Positions 18,714 through 28,410 of a stretch of 64,000 nt of DNA are shown in pieces (the stretch's first letter is position 1; every line of letters begins with the position of its first letter). A program made the position numbers and the translations under genes. The DNA comes from Acetivibrio saccincola. Its GTDB lineage: Bacteria; Bacillota; Clostridia; Acetivibrionales; Acetivibrionaceae. The notes beneath the pieces are model-generated. The model had not been told where the DNA came from and ran no database searches. It saw only the letters and a list, made by a program, of their open reading frames with translations. The DNA is taken from contig NZ_CP025197.1 of the NCBI RefSeq assembly GCF_002844395.1, forward strand, positions 2,542,001-2,606,000, read 5' to 3'.

Positions 18714-21584
18714 TTAATCCATTTCATCCAACGCCTGTAATACCGCCTTACAAAGAGCCTCTGCTGCTTTTTGCCTGAATTCTGGTGTTTTTAATCTTGC
18801 CATATCATCAGGGTTGGTCATAAAAGCAATCTCCGCCAGCGCAGCCGGCATGGTTGTTGCCTTTAGCACCACAAGATTTGGTCTTTCAATTATTTTTCTG
18901 TTATTTGTGTTTAAAGTGGTTACAACATGATGCTGGATAATTTCTGCAAATCTTTTACCGGTAAATCCTGTATCCCCGGCTTTTGGCGGGAAATACAGTG
19001 TCTCTGTACCCTTGTGGCTGGAATAAAAGGCATTGTTGTGTATGCTTAAAAACAACGCAGCATTGAGGCTGTTTGCAATATAAGCCCTTTCATATAAACC
19101 CACATACCTGTCATCTTCCCTAATCATGAAAGTTTTAACACCTTGTTCCTTTAACAGTTTATTTAATCTTAGTGCTATATCTAAATTTAAATCCTTTTCT
19201 TCTATTCCGCCATGTACAGCACCAGGCTCCCTTCCACCATGTCCGGCATCTATAACAACCAGTCTGTCTTCTTTTGAAGCAGGCTTTAACAAATTGATAG
19301 CTGTGTTGTTTACATCTCCTCTATAAATTATTTCAAAATGATATTTTTCTTCGGTGTTAAATTCTATACTTGTCTGATTATTTGTTGTATCTTTTGTTAT
19401 TTTAACGCTGTCCACAATGCCGTCTTTTATAATTATAGTACCTGTACCAATGTCAGCTAAATGGCTTGGGAAGGTTATTGTATATCTTTTGCCGTTTAAA
19501 TCATACTTTCCGGTGTATAATCTCTTTAAATTACTTCCGCCTTCTGTAAGTTTAGCCCCCTGCAGTATAAAATGCACCCTGTCCATATTGCCATAATAGC
19601 TTACATTTTTAATATTTGCCTTTGTAACATATACATCCAGCCTTGTCTTTAGCTCTTCAACCCGGTATTGTACACCTGCAGGCACTTCAATGACTACTCT
19701 TGCAATTCCCTCTTCAAACTGTGCATACCTTATGGTGTTTATATAATTGCTGTTAACACTGATTGTCTTCTGATCCTTATCTGCAGATGCATTGGGTATG
19801 TCTATCACAATCCTTTCAGGATTTGAAAGCTTCGATACGCTATAATCTTCATAGCCTTTGCTAAACCCTATCATAACTTTATTGTATCCTTGATCCCTTT
19901 CATAAACCACGCTTACCCTGTTTGTCAAATAGGATTTTTCATTTTCATCAAATTCCCAAACTTTGTCCTCTTCTGTATCTTCCTCCGTATCCTTTCCTTC
20001 GTCTTTTATATCTTTTCCTGCATCTTCCTCTACATTTTCACCTGCTTCTTTTTCCACATCCTCTTCTTTATCTTCTTCTAACCTGCCCCCGTCAGGATAG
20101 GTAATTTTCAAAACAAATCTTCCGGTTTCTTCACTTACCGTATATAAAGAGGCACCATTAAGATTGATAAAAGCCCTGGCAACTTTATCACTGTAGGATA
20201 CATAACTTATATCTTCAATTAAATCATTTTTCACCTCAATAACCTGCTCTTTTACAGGTGCCAGTGCATCCGGGATTTCAACTATAATCCTGTTATTTTC
20301 TATTTCTTTATAAATACTGTAGTTTTCGTATTTATTTACATTAAATTCGATTTCTTCATAATTGCCCCTGTTATAATGGTTAACCATCAAAAAGTTTTTA
20401 CCATCATTTTCCTTGCCCCCATCCCTGGTTGCAGGAGGAATATTCAGTGCCAACTCTCCTGTAATAGGAGTGCCTGATACACACACTACAAGCCGGCCGT
20501 CATCTTCTATAATTTTATAGTAAGGCTTTTTTATTGTATCTATAACAACCCTGCCTATATTCTTTTCCGGTTCACCACATCTTACAGATTGAACAATTGT
20601 ACCATTTATCTCTGTTCTTGCAAGGCTTTCATCTACAACAGCATTTGGTATATCTATTACAATCCTGTCCGGTGATTCTAAAACAAAGTCATTATATCCT
20701 TTGTAGCTTTCTATAGGTATTAGTATCAATTCATAATCAGACTCATTTATATAAAGTATGTTCAGTTTGTTTTTTTCACCTAAATGCCTGTCTTCATAAG
20801 GAGTAACATTTAGTATCAAATTTTCCTCATTTTCCATCACTGAATACTGGGAATTCCCTATTAAATCTAAAACCACCCTGGCTGTTCCAACATCAAACTG
20901 CTCAGAATATATTGAGCCTATTAATTTGCTGTTTGGCTTTATATTTGCCTTTGAACCGGAAATTTTAGTGTTGGGAAAATCAACTACTATTCTTTCAGGG
21001 TTTGAAGCTCTCAAAATCCTATAATCTGTATTTTTGTCCAGAGACATTGTCACTCTGTCATTTTCATTAATTCTTATATGCTTTACATTCTGTAAATTTG
21101 CAAGATTTTCTAAATCGTAGCTGTCAATTGAAATTTCCTTTTTGTCATTATCAAATCCCACATTCATATTTAATTGTTCCCCTACAAAGCGCAACGGAAC
21201 CATAGTCCTGTCATTTATTATCTTTGCAGGTACTTCCATCTCTGTCTCTTTGCCATTTACAATGGCAATGTGACTGTCTATAGTTAATTCAACATCAGAA
21301 CCCCTGTATGACACTAAAACCTTTCTCTCTTTGCTGTCCCAATGAACTTCTGCACCAAGACTTTCAAATATTGCCCTCACAGGTACTAAAGAACGGTCAT
21401 TCATTATTATAGGAGGTATGTCAGAATCAACTATTTCACCGTTTACTTTTAAACTGTAAATATTTCCTACGTATTTATGTACTGCTCCGTCATAAGTTAA
21501 ATACAGTTCTTTTGCAAAAGCCCTTAAAGGAGTTAAAATTAAAACTATGCTTATTAAATAAGCAAAGAATATTTTTTTAGACAT
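18714..21584 (-). CDS. Multi-domain N-acetylmuramoyl-L-alanine amidase (amidase_3, AMIN repeats)
   Basis: The 956-residue exported protein starts with a Sec signal peptide (residues 1-24). A copper-amine-oxidase-N-like wall domain follows (about 45-155; NDRSLVPVRAIFESLGAEV, then NDRTMVPLRFVGEQL). Four or five AMIN-type repeats come next (about 165-260, 265-370, 395-500, 560-655 and a weaker one to 755), each with an ERIVVDFP/DRIVIDIP strand. A Glu/Asp/Lys linker lies near 505-550. The catalytic amidase_3 domain occupies 776-956, with VVIDAGHGG, SIHNNA and AEIAFMTN supplying the zinc ligands and catalytic Glu. It cleaves the stem peptide from muramic acid. The repeats probably target it to peptidoglycan at division or sporulation sites. 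Confidence 0.93.
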   Translation of the reverse strand: MSKKIFFAYLISIVLILTPLRAFAKELYLTYDGAVHKYVGNIYSLKVNGEIVDSDIPPIIMNDRSLVPVRAIFESLGAEVHWDSKERKVLVSYRGSDVELTIDSHIAIVNGKETEMEVPAKIINDRTMVPLRFVGEQLNMNVGFDNDKKEISIDSYDLENLANLQNVKHIRINENDRVTMSLDKNTDYRILRASNPERIVVDFPNTKISGSKANIKPNSKLIGSIYSEQFDVGTARVVLDLIGNSQYSVMENEENLILNVTPYEDRHLGEKNKLNILYINESDYELILIPIESYKGYNDFVLESPDRIVIDIPNAVVDESLARTEINGTIVQSVRCGEPEKNIGRVVIDTIKKPYYKIIEDDGRLVVCVSGTPITGELALNIPPATRDGGKENDGKNFLMVNHYNRGNYEEIEFNVNKYENYSIYKEIENNRIIVEIPDALAPVKEQVIEVKNDLIEDISYVSYSDKVARAFINLNGASLYTVSEETGRFVLKITYPDGGRLEEDKEEDVEKEAGENVEEDAGKDIKDEGKDTEEDTEEDKVWEFDENEKSYLTNRVSVVYERDQGYNKVMIGFSKGYEDYSVSKLSNPERIVIDIPNASADKDQKTISVNSNYINTIRYAQFEEGIARVVIEVPAGVQYRVEELKTRLDVYVTKANIKNVSYYGNMDRVHFILQGAKLTEGGSNLKRLYTGKYDLNGKRYTITFPSHLADIGTGTIIIKDGIVDSVKITKDTTNNQTSIEFNTEEKYHFEIIYRGDVNNTAINLLKPASKEDRLVVIDAGHGGREPGAVHGGIEEKDLNLDIALRLNKLLKEQGVKTFMIREDDRYVGLYERAYIANSLNAALFLSIHNNAFYSSHKGTETLYFPPKAGDTGFTGKRFAEIIQHHVVTTLNTNNRKIIERPNLVVLKATTMPAALAEIAFMTNPDDMARLKTPEFRQKAAEALCKAVLQALDEMD

Positions 21585-21783
21585 AAATCCAACCTCCTGA
21601 TTGTTATCTTTTGTAAAATTATCTCTTGTAAAGTTATTAAAAAGTCAATATTTCTTTGAAATCACTATACTCTCCCTTATTTATCATAATTCGACGTGAT
21701 TTTAAATTTTCCTGTAGTATATTTAGTTTTTAATAAAGTTGTAAAGGAGTTGTAATGTAATGTTTTAAAAATGCATGCACAAC

Positions 21784-21811
21784 AAAAAAGCCTGACTAAG
21801 TCAGACTTTTT
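21784..21811 (-). terminator. Terminator of pilM
   Basis: On the - strand AAAAAGTCTGAC / GTCAGGCTTTTTT form a 12-bp stem with one U-G wobble that pairs only in that direction, then T residues. The 21585-21782 stretch is otherwise empty. Confidence 0.75.
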
Positions 21812-21882
21812 ATAACAATTTCATTTATCAAAATCTTATACGTATTAAAATATAATGTGTAAAAAATAAGCGCTGGATATTA

Positions 21883-22986
21883 TCATAATGTTATTCCAAC
21901 AGCATTTACCAGGAAGTTTAACTTTTCACTATTTAGATTTTTATTAATGTCTATTCCATCTATATCTAATAGTCCTACCGGATATACAGGTATCTGCAAT
22001 ACCTGCTCCATATAGTCACTTAATCCTTTAAGCATTGAGCCGCCGCCAATTATAAAAATTTTCCCGACTTTTACCCCATAACATCTGGCTTCGTAGAAAG
22101 TCAAACACATATATATCTGGTTTAATAGTTTATCAACCACTTCTTTGAGAATTTTATATACCTTTACATGTTCTTCATTTGTAGTATGGGGAGGTGGAAT
22201 ACTGATACCGTATGCCTTTTTTAATCTCTCTGCTTCAATTATGGATTTATGAGCATTTTTTGCAATTGCATCGTCTAAATTTGTGCTGCCTGTAAGTATT
22301 ACTTTATTAAACTCTAATATCTTATTTCTCAAAATATTTATTATGGTAGTCTCTGAACCAAAGTCTATAACTGCAAAAGCGTCTTTATTGAGATCTTTTC
22401 TGTTTGGATTCATGAATTTAACATTATCAATATTAACTTTTATATCTCTATTGAAAAACTTGGCAGTACTGTTAGCAGGGATGTCAACGGAGATTGGTTT
22501 TAAGCCTAGTTCGAACAATACGTCTATGTAACTGTTTATTATGTTTTTCCTAACAGCGGTAACAAATACCTTTACCATTTCTTTCCCATTCTCATTAAGC
22601 TCTTGTAATATTTTGTAGTCTATTTTGTGTTCATTCGGGTTGATAGGCATTTTGTCTGTAATAGTGTCCATAACAATAGTATCAAAATCTTTCCCTTTAA
22701 CTTTTTCAACAAGAAAGACTCTGGATATTATACTTGTTCCAGACATGACAATCTTAGATTTTTTAACTTTCATTTTGTTTTCCCGTATTATTCTACTTAT
22801 CTCACTTGATACAGCATCTACATTTTTTATTACGCCGTTTTTAATACAGTTCAATGGTGTAGGTGCAATACCAAAGTTTTTAATATAAACCTCATTATTT
22901 CTGTTCACTGCCACTTCTACAACTTTGATATTTCTAAACCCTACATCAATGCTGAGATAATTGTTTTTGAAAAATGGAAACAACAT
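21883..22986 (-). CDS. pilM: Type IV pilus assembly ATPase-fold protein PilM
   Basis: The 367-residue protein has the actin/FtsA-like fold of PilM: phosphate-1 segment YLSIDVGFRNIKVVEV near the N-terminus, FAVIDFGSETTIINIL (phosphate-2) near 210, and KIFIIGGGSMLKGLSDYMEQ (adenosine site) near 320. PilM sits on the cytoplasmic side of the pilus machine and binds PilN. No pilN, pilO or pilB lies next to it; two pilT genes lie about 28 kb away. The neighbours offer no pilus context, so a PilM-like protein in another role is possible. Confidence 0.8.
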   Translation of the reverse strand: MLFPFFKNNYLSIDVGFRNIKVVEVAVNRNNEVYIKNFGIAPTPLNCIKNGVIKNVDAVSSEISRIIRENKMKVKKSKIVMSGTSIISRVFLVEKVKGKDFDTIVMDTITDKMPINPNEHKIDYKILQELNENGKEMVKVFVTAVRKNIINSYIDVLFELGLKPISVDIPANSTAKFFNRDIKVNIDNVKFMNPNRKDLNKDAFAVIDFGSETTIINILRNKILEFNKVILTGSTNLDDAIAKNAHKSIIEAERLKKAYGISIPPPHTTNEEHVKVYKILKEVVDKLLNQIYMCLTFYEARCYGVKVGKIFIIGGGSMLKGLSDYMEQVLQIPVYPVGLLDIDGIDINKNLNSEKLNFLVNAVGITL

Positions 22987-23693
22987 ACATCACTAACTCC
23001 CTTACACATAATAAACTACACACTACATCGCTTACTTCTAATCTTAATTAATCTTAAATTTACTTTAATTAATAACTTTAATTAATTCCAATAATCTTAA
23101 TTATACATTAACACAATTATGAAAAAAAATCAATAATTTTGTATTAATTATCCAAGTACTACTGCCGGGTTAAATGGTTAAATTTATTTATATATAAGCC
23201 TTTATATATAAATCTTTATATATGAATTTATATATATAATTCTTATATAAATTTATATATATATAATTCTTATATATTTCCCGTATAAAAATACTACATA
23301 TTTTCCTGTTTACATGACCCGCATAATAAACATAAACCCTGCATGATAAAAAACTATATGTCCACCTTCATTATATCATCATTTTCTAATTTAAGAAAGA
23401 ACAAAAACTAGCACTGGAAATAAACATAAGATGCATTTGCTCATTCTTATATTTGGTAGATAAAAAACTGCGATGTATTTATGTTAAGGAAAAAATTATG
23501 TCTACATATATAATACAAACTTTTATATAAAAAATCCAGCTTTTTTATAAATTTTTTTAATTTTTAAAAAAAAATTTATATTTAAATTTTAAAAATATTA
23601 CCCAATACATTATACTTATCCTTTTTAACAATTATACATTAACTATTTAAAATTATTTAAATATACATTAAATATTTTAAAAGCACCAAAAAA
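22987..23693. repeat. Long AT-rich non-coding gap with repeated A/T units
   Basis: This 700-base gap between ruvB and pilM holds no coding frame. Around 23200-23276 it is built of near-repeats of TTATATATATAATTCTTATATA (given approximately), each about 25 bases. The rest is A/T-rich with homopolymers. It probably contains the pilM promoter, and the repeats could bend or melt. No terminator hairpin is obvious. Confidence 0.5.
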
Positions 23694-24686
23694 TTATTCA
23701 TACTTTAATCCAAAATGTTCATATGCTAATTTTGTTGCCATTCTTCCCCTTGGTGTTTTATTTATAAAACCATTTTGTATAAGAAAAGGCTCATATACAT
23801 CTTCTATCGTCTCCGGCTCCTCCCCTATAGTTGCCGCCAAGGTATCTAAACCTACGGGACCTCCTGAAAATTTATTTATTATACTAAGCAGTAAATTTCT
23901 GTCCACTTCATCCAGTCCTATTTGATCTACCCCTAAAGCTTCAAGACTATCCTGTGTTATTTTCTTTGTAATAAACCCGTCCCCTTTTACCTGGGCAAAA
24001 TCCCTTACTCTTTTTAAAAGTCTGTTTGAAATCCTAGGGGTTCCCCTTGAACGCTTTGCTATTTCATAGGAAGCTTCTTCATCTATTCCTATGTTTAGAA
24101 TATTTGCAGATCTTTGGATTATAAGATTAAGTTCTTCCGGGCTGTACATATCAAGCCTGTTTATCACCCCAAACCTGTCCCGCAAAGGGTGCGTAAGCAT
24201 TCCTGCCCGGGTAGTTGCACCAATTAAAGTAAATTTGGGGAGATCAAGCCTTATGGAACGGGCACTAGGTCCCTTTCCGATAATTATATCAAGGGCATAA
24301 TCTTCCATGGCAGGATACAATATCTCTTCCACACTTCTGTTTAATCTGTGAATTTCATCAATAAACAATACATCATAATCCCCCAAATTGGTAAGTATAG
24401 CCGCCAAATCCCCAGGTCTTTCAATGGCAGGACCCGAAGTTATGCGTATATTAACCCCAAGTTCAGAGGCAATTATGCTTGCAAGAGTTGTCTTCCCAAG
24501 ACCTGGCGGTCCATATAAAAGTACATGATCCAATGCTTCATTTCTCTTTTTTGCAGCCTCTATAAATACCATAAGATTTTCTTTTACCTTTGTCTGTCCA
24601 ATATACTCCTCAAGTTTTCTGGGTCTGAGATTTGTCTCCTCAACATCTTCCGGCGTTAACTTACAATCAATAAGCCTGTCCTCCAT
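23694..24686 (-). CDS. ruvB: Holliday junction branch-migration ATPase RuvB
   Basis: The product has 330 residues from the preferred ATG at 24686, which follows TTGGAGGT; an upstream ATG at 24713 has no good site. Motifs are the Walker [12 protein letters not shown], Walker [11 protein letters not shown], sensor 1 [11 protein letters not shown] and the winged-helix end with [14 protein letters not shown]. Hexamers of RuvB pump DNA through the RuvA-bound junction. It is last in the ruvC-ruvA-ruvB operon. Confidence 0.97.
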   Translation of the reverse strand: MEDRLIDCKLTPEDVEETNLRPRKLEEYIGQTKVKENLMVFIEAAKKRNEALDHVLLYGPPGLGKTTLASIIASELGVNIRITSGPAIERPGDLAAILTNLGDYDVLFIDEIHRLNRSVEEILYPAMEDYALDIIIGKGPSARSIRLDLPKFTLIGATTRAGMLTHPLRDRFGVINRLDMYSPEELNLIIQRSANILNIGIDEEASYEIAKRSRGTPRISNRLLKRVRDFAQVKGDGFITKKITQDSLEALGVDQIGLDEVDRNLLLSIINKFSGGPVGLDTLAATIGEEPETIEDVYEPFLIQNGFINKTPRGRMATKLAYEHFGLKYE

Positions 24687-24800
24687 CTTTTTTTCTACCT
24701 CCAAATTTGTCATCTTTCATCACTTTAGACTTTATCTTTTTTCGTCTTACTTTATTTCCCCTTTTATTATTTTTCTTTAGCTTTTTTTTACTTTTTCTCT

Positions 24801-25409
24801 TTATTTTTTTTCCAAGCTTTTTAATGCATTTTTTATTATTAGTTCCAAATCCATTTCTTCAGAATAAACTGCCAAAACCGCCCTCTCAGCTTCACTGGCT
24901 GTATATCCCAAAACCATTAAGGCATTCACTGCTTCGGACCTTTTTGAACTTTTTTCACCTGTATCATGAATTTCATCCTGATTTACAGATAAGGGTGTTA
25001 ATTGTTCTTTTTTAATTTTATCTTTTAGCTCTAATATTATCCTCTGAGCAGTTTTTTTACCTATCCCCTGGACTTGGGTAAGAGTTTTTATATCATCTGT
25101 AATTACAGCAAGTGCAAACTTTGAAGGAGAAATTGAAGACAGCACAGAGATAGCCACTTTTGGACCTATTCCTGATACCGTTTTTAACAGTTCAAACATA
25201 TTCAGCTCTTCCCGTGTACCAAAACCGTACAGTGCCATAACATCTTCCCTTACATGAAGACTTGTGTAAACCTTCACTTCTTCCCCTACAGATCCTATAT
25301 TTTCAATGGTTGACAAGGGGACGGTAATTGCATACCCCACACCACTGGCCTCTATAACTACAGAATCATTGCTTTTATACTCAAGCTTCCCTCTTATATA
25401 TGCGTACAT
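24801..25409 (-). CDS. ruvA: Holliday junction DNA-binding protein RuvA
   Basis: The 202-residue product has the N-terminal OB domain (MYAYIRGKLEYK), the helix-hairpin-helix pair (TVSGIGPKVAISVLS and QGIGKKTAQRIILELKDK, residues about 70-130) and the small C-terminal domain III (ALMVLGYTASEAERAV) that contacts RuvB. It recognises four-way junctions. It lies 79 bases downstream of ruvC and is co-transcribed with ruvB. Confidence 0.97.
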   Translation of the reverse strand: MYAYIRGKLEYKSNDSVVIEASGVGYAITVPLSTIENIGSVGEEVKVYTSLHVREDVMALYGFGTREELNMFELLKTVSGIGPKVAISVLSSISPSKFALAVITDDIKTLTQVQGIGKKTAQRIILELKDKIKKEQLTPLSVNQDEIHDTGEKSSKRSEAVNALMVLGYTASEAERAVLAVYSEEMDLELIIKNALKSLEKK

Positions 25410-25488
25410 TGAAATCCTCCAATCAAAATATTAGAATCCATCAGAATAGAAATAAATAAAATTTAGAAATAAATAAAACAGAGCTCTT

Positions 25489-25977
25489 TTAGGGTACTAA
25501 ATTTATCATTTTGCAGGAATTCCCGTGGCAAATGGCCACTGCTAGAGCATCTGCCACATCATCAGGCTTAGGTGTTTTTTTAAGATTTAAAATTACTTTT
25601 ATCATATGCTGTACCTGCGTTTTTTCTGCCCTTCCATAGCCTACCACCGATTGTTTTACCTGAAGGGGGGTGTATTCAAATACCTCTATATTTGCCCTGG
25701 CCGCTGCAAGTACTGCAACCCCCCTACCATGCCCCACAGTAAGGGCTGTCTTTATATTTTTATTAAAAAAAAGTTCCTCTATAGAAATGGCATCCGGTTT
25801 ATATTTTTCAATGATTTCTTCAAGCCTGTTATAAATATAGAGTAACCTTTGTGAAAGACCTGTAGAACTGTCAGTCCTGATTGCCCCGTAATCCATTGGT
25901 GTAAATTTATTGCCTTCATACTTTACAACCCCGTACCCTACTATGGCAATCCCAGGGTCAATTCCCATTATCACCAT
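25489..25977 (-). CDS. ruvC: Crossover junction endodeoxyribonuclease RuvC
   Basis: The 162-residue RNase H-fold resolvase keeps the four acidic catalytic positions: MGIDPG (Asp), ISIEELFF (Glu) and [11 protein letters not shown] (two Asp). It cuts Holliday junctions symmetrically. It is first in the ruvCAB operon, with AGGAG about 12 bases before the ATG. Confidence 0.97.
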   Translation of the reverse strand: MVIMGIDPGIAIVGYGVVKYEGNKFTPMDYGAIRTDSSTGLSQRLLYIYNRLEEIIEKYKPDAISIEELFFNKNIKTALTVGHGRGVAVLAAARANIEVFEYTPLQVKQSVVGYGRAEKTQVQHMIKVILNLKKTPKPDDVADALAVAICHGNSCKMINLVP

Positions 25978-26151
25978 TTAAATTTTCATCTCCTGTTATA
26001 ACATTTCAATTATGCCTTAAGCATAAAATACCATAGCATAAAATAGCAATCAAAATATTCACATTTAAAATGATATTTAATAAACTAAAATATATTCTAA
26101 CATACTTAAGGATGTATTTGTATAGATACAATAAATAAAGAAAATATATTT

Positions 26152-26180
26152 TAAGGGAAGCCTTTTAAAAGCTTCCCTTA
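26152..26180 (-). terminator. Hairpin after the 53-residue gene
   Basis: TAAGGGAAGC / GCTTCCCTTA form a 10-bp stem with a 9-nt loop, directly past the small gene at 26188. The T-run after it is weak. Confidence 0.55.
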
Positions 26181-26187
26181 AACGCCG

Positions 26188-26349
26188 TCACTGCCTCATG
26201 GACATCTTCACTTTTAATTTGTTCTTTCCTAATACTACATTGATGTTTGAGATTTGAATTCCCTTTTCCCCAAAGTTTTTGAGTAAATCTCTCTTTATCA
26301 TGTTCATAAGCTTTGTGTACGGGTCTTTGAACCTTCTTTCTAATGCCAT
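26188..26349 (-). CDS. Small basic protein (53 aa), unknown
   Basis: From the ATG at 26349, preceded by GAGGTAAGGG, the - strand encodes MALERRFKDPYTKLMNMIKR, then KNFGEKGIQISNINVVLGKN, ending in MSMRQ. The frame is clean, has a ribosome-binding site and is followed at once by a hairpin, so it is probably real. It is rich in Lys and Arg and has no membrane segment. I recognise no family. It lies between the ruv operon and another small basic protein. Confidence 0.5.
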   Translation of the reverse strand: MALERRFKDPYTKLMNMIKRDLLKNFGEKGIQISNINVVLGKNKLKVKMSMRQ

Positions 26350-26472
26350 GGTCCCTTACCTCACAATGTTTTCTTAATAAATATATGATACATTATTTCC
26401 CATATGTTGTACAATATTTTCCACAGTATTTAGAAGGTTCAAAGTAACCAGAAGGTTTATTCAATTCTTTAA

Positions 26473-26808
26473 TTACTGTTGCTTTGCCTTTTTGTCCAGT
26501 GCCCTGCCAAAGCTATACCAAGAATCTCTCAGCTTGTATCTCATTTCCTCATCGAGAATTCTCTCAATGACATCATTTAACTTTTTTCTCATTTGAATAT
26601 ATTCAACAAGTTCGAATTCTGGTTTTTTTAACAATTCATCCATTTCTTCAATCCATTCGTTAATATGCTGTGAGCCAAGAAAATCTTTAGCCACTTTTTT
26701 CTTCATATGAGAAACAACCAGCTTTACGGCTTTTCTTTTAACATCTTCGTCCGTTTGAACTTTTCTCTTTCTTTTTTCAGGACTTTTATTAGAAGCAGCT
26801 TTAGCCAT
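26473..26808 (-). CDS. Hypothetical basic protein (111 aa)
   Basis: The N-terminal 30 residues are Lys/Arg-rich and probably disordered (SPEKRKRKVQT). The rest is predicted helical with alternating charge (WIEEMDELLKKPEFELVEYI). The composition suggests a nucleic-acid-binding or structural protein, but no family is recognised. GGGAGAGTGTTTTTTA precedes the ATG. It probably forms a unit with the 53-residue gene, 123 bases downstream. Confidence 0.6.
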   Translation of the reverse strand: MAKAASNKSPEKRKRKVQTDEDVKRKAVKLVVSHMKKKVAKDFLGSQHINEWIEEMDELLKKPEFELVEYIQMRKKLNDVIERILDEEMRYKLRDSWYSFGRALDKKAKQQ

Positions 26809-27050
26809 TAAAAAACACTCTCCCTACTATAATATTATTTTAAATATGTTTAAAGGCAGAATGTCTAAATCATTCTACCTAAATTAACTTTTCCCTTTCC
26901 TGTTTTTGATGAAAAAAGGCTTTTTGCTTTTAAGAACTGTATATTGTAGAATGCTCCCCACAATAATCAGTATCCTTGTCAAACTGTTTTTAGAACGCTG
27001 AACCTATAGCAGGCTCACTATAGGTACAACTAATATACATTATGGTGTTT

Positions 27051-27077
27051 TAAAAAACATCTTATAAAGCAAGATGT
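27051..27077 (-). terminator. Terminator downstream of the deacetylase gene
   Basis: On the - strand ACATCTT / AAGATGT (7-bp stem) is followed by a run of T. A second inverted repeat, TCTTTAATAAAG / CTTTATTAAAGA, lies next to it at 27079-27120. The 26810-27050 stretch holds no coding frame, only a small CCTATAG/CTATAGG palindrome near 27003. Confidence 0.65.
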
Positions 27078-27175
27078 CTCTTTAATAAAGCAGGCAAAAA
27101 CAAACCCCTTTATTAAAGAAGTGTTCATATATGATTATAATACATTTTCTCTTTTAATGCAAATACAAGAAAATT

Positions 27176-28327
27176 TTAATATGTTATAAGCTCTTTACCA
27201 TTAAGTTTGTCTAAATCTACATTTTCTGCTAAATTTTCAGGTACTGTTATGGTATCGGGATTTCCGTCACTTACATATTGTTCTTCCCTTGAAAGATTCT
27301 TTAGCCACCAAGCTAAGTCTGCATCCACCGGATTAATTCCTGATGCCCTCACCCTCTGAATGGAAGTAAGATCAAGATTTTTGCTGACAGGTGAAAGAGC
27401 CGGTGACCATCCCACTTCCAATATTCCTTTGTTTTCATATTCAACGCCTTCATAAACCCCATTATACACATATTGTCTCAATTCCTTGTCCGGCCAGATT
27501 CCAAAAGGCAGTGAAAAAGTGGTCATTTTGTAGCCATCAACCAGCTGGGACACTATCTTTTGGTTTTTACCAATTTGCTCTTGTATTTCATCAGCAGTTT
27601 TTAAATTTTTTAAATTTGCATGTGTATAAGTATGGTTGCCTATTTCAAAACCTTTATCAATTAAATATTGAAGTCTCTCTTCTAAAGTACCTTCCCCTTC
27701 AAAAGTATTATTCCCTAAATTCAGATAAAAAGTCCCTTTTACCCCGAAGTCAGGGTGGGTTTTGTTAAATTCCTCAATTATACCCACTGCAGACTTTTTA
27801 TTTGCCACAAGCTCACCGTTTTCCTCCACTAAGTTAAACTGACCGCTGGTACCGTCATCAAAAGTAAAAACCATGGGTATACATCCTGCAGGAACTGAAA
27901 TATTGTTATTTAAATAGTCATTCATACTAATTAATCTGTAGTCTCTTTCATAAAGCTCATGAAGAAGTTTTTCAAACTCGTCAAATGTAGTGGTATATTC
28001 GCCATTATCATAACTTGTAGGAGTAAAGGTCTCTACAAAATTATGAAACATTACTATCATAATTTTTCCTGCTTCATTAGGCTTAACATCTTCAACATTA
28101 ATTGGTGTTGGTTCCGGCGTTGGCTCCGGTGTAGGCTCCGGCGTTGGTTCTGGTGTATTTTCACCCTTTTCATCAGTTATATCTGTATCACCTTCAGATA
28201 TGGTACTGCCACCAGTATTGTCATTATTGTCTCCAACTTTGCCGCCTTTGCATCCTGTAAATGTTATCAGCAATAATAAACTAAGTAGTATAACTAACGT
28301 TTTTTTTGTTTTAAATAGTGTAGACAT
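27176..28327 (-). CDS. Secreted polysaccharide deacetylase lipoprotein
   Basis: The ATG at 28327 has AAGGAG eight bases upstream and is preferred to the ATG two codons earlier. The protein has a lipobox (LITFTGC), a Gly/Asn/Asp linker and five TPEP-type repeats (residues about 55-78). The NodB-type deacetylase domain follows, with MVFTFDDGTSG (metal-binding Asp-Asp) and IGNHTYTHANL (His-x-x-x-His). Such enzymes remove acetyl groups from peptidoglycan or polysaccharides at the cell surface. The Thr-Pro-Glu linker resembles those of cellulosomal and surface enzymes of clostridia. It is a single-gene unit. Confidence 0.88.
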   Translation of the reverse strand: MSTLFKTKKTLVILLSLLLLITFTGCKGGKVGDNNDNTGGSTISEGDTDITDEKGENTPEPTPEPTPEPTPEPTPINVEDVKPNEAGKIMIVMFHNFVETFTPTSYDNGEYTTTFDEFEKLLHELYERDYRLISMNDYLNNNISVPAGCIPMVFTFDDGTSGQFNLVEENGELVANKKSAVGIIEEFNKTHPDFGVKGTFYLNLGNNTFEGEGTLEERLQYLIDKGFEIGNHTYTHANLKNLKTADEIQEQIGKNQKIVSQLVDGYKMTTFSLPFGIWPDKELRQYVYNGVYEGVEYENKGILEVGWSPALSPVSKNLDLTSIQRVRASGINPVDADLAWWLKNLSREEQYVSDGNPDTITVPENLAENVDLDKLNGKELITY

Positions 28328-28382
28328 ATCCATTTCTCCTTATCCTTTGTATTAATTTTAAAAAATCAATATTTATATATTT

Positions 28383-28410
28383 ATTATAATTTATACTTGT
28401 TACAATTCAA
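28383..28410 (-). promoter_or_regulatory. Sigma-A-type promoter of the deacetylase gene
   Basis: On the - strand TTGAAT and a perfect TATAAT are 16 bases apart, about 60 bases upstream of the start codon. Confidence 0.55.

Noticed and set aside
19890-20104. Hydrophobic + strand frames opposite the amidase gene
   Set aside because: They arise from the complement of the Glu/Asp/Lys linker and have no start signals.
23160-23290. CRISPR-like repetition
   Set aside because: The units are short, AT-only and irregular, with no spacers; no CRISPR array was seen anywhere in the window.
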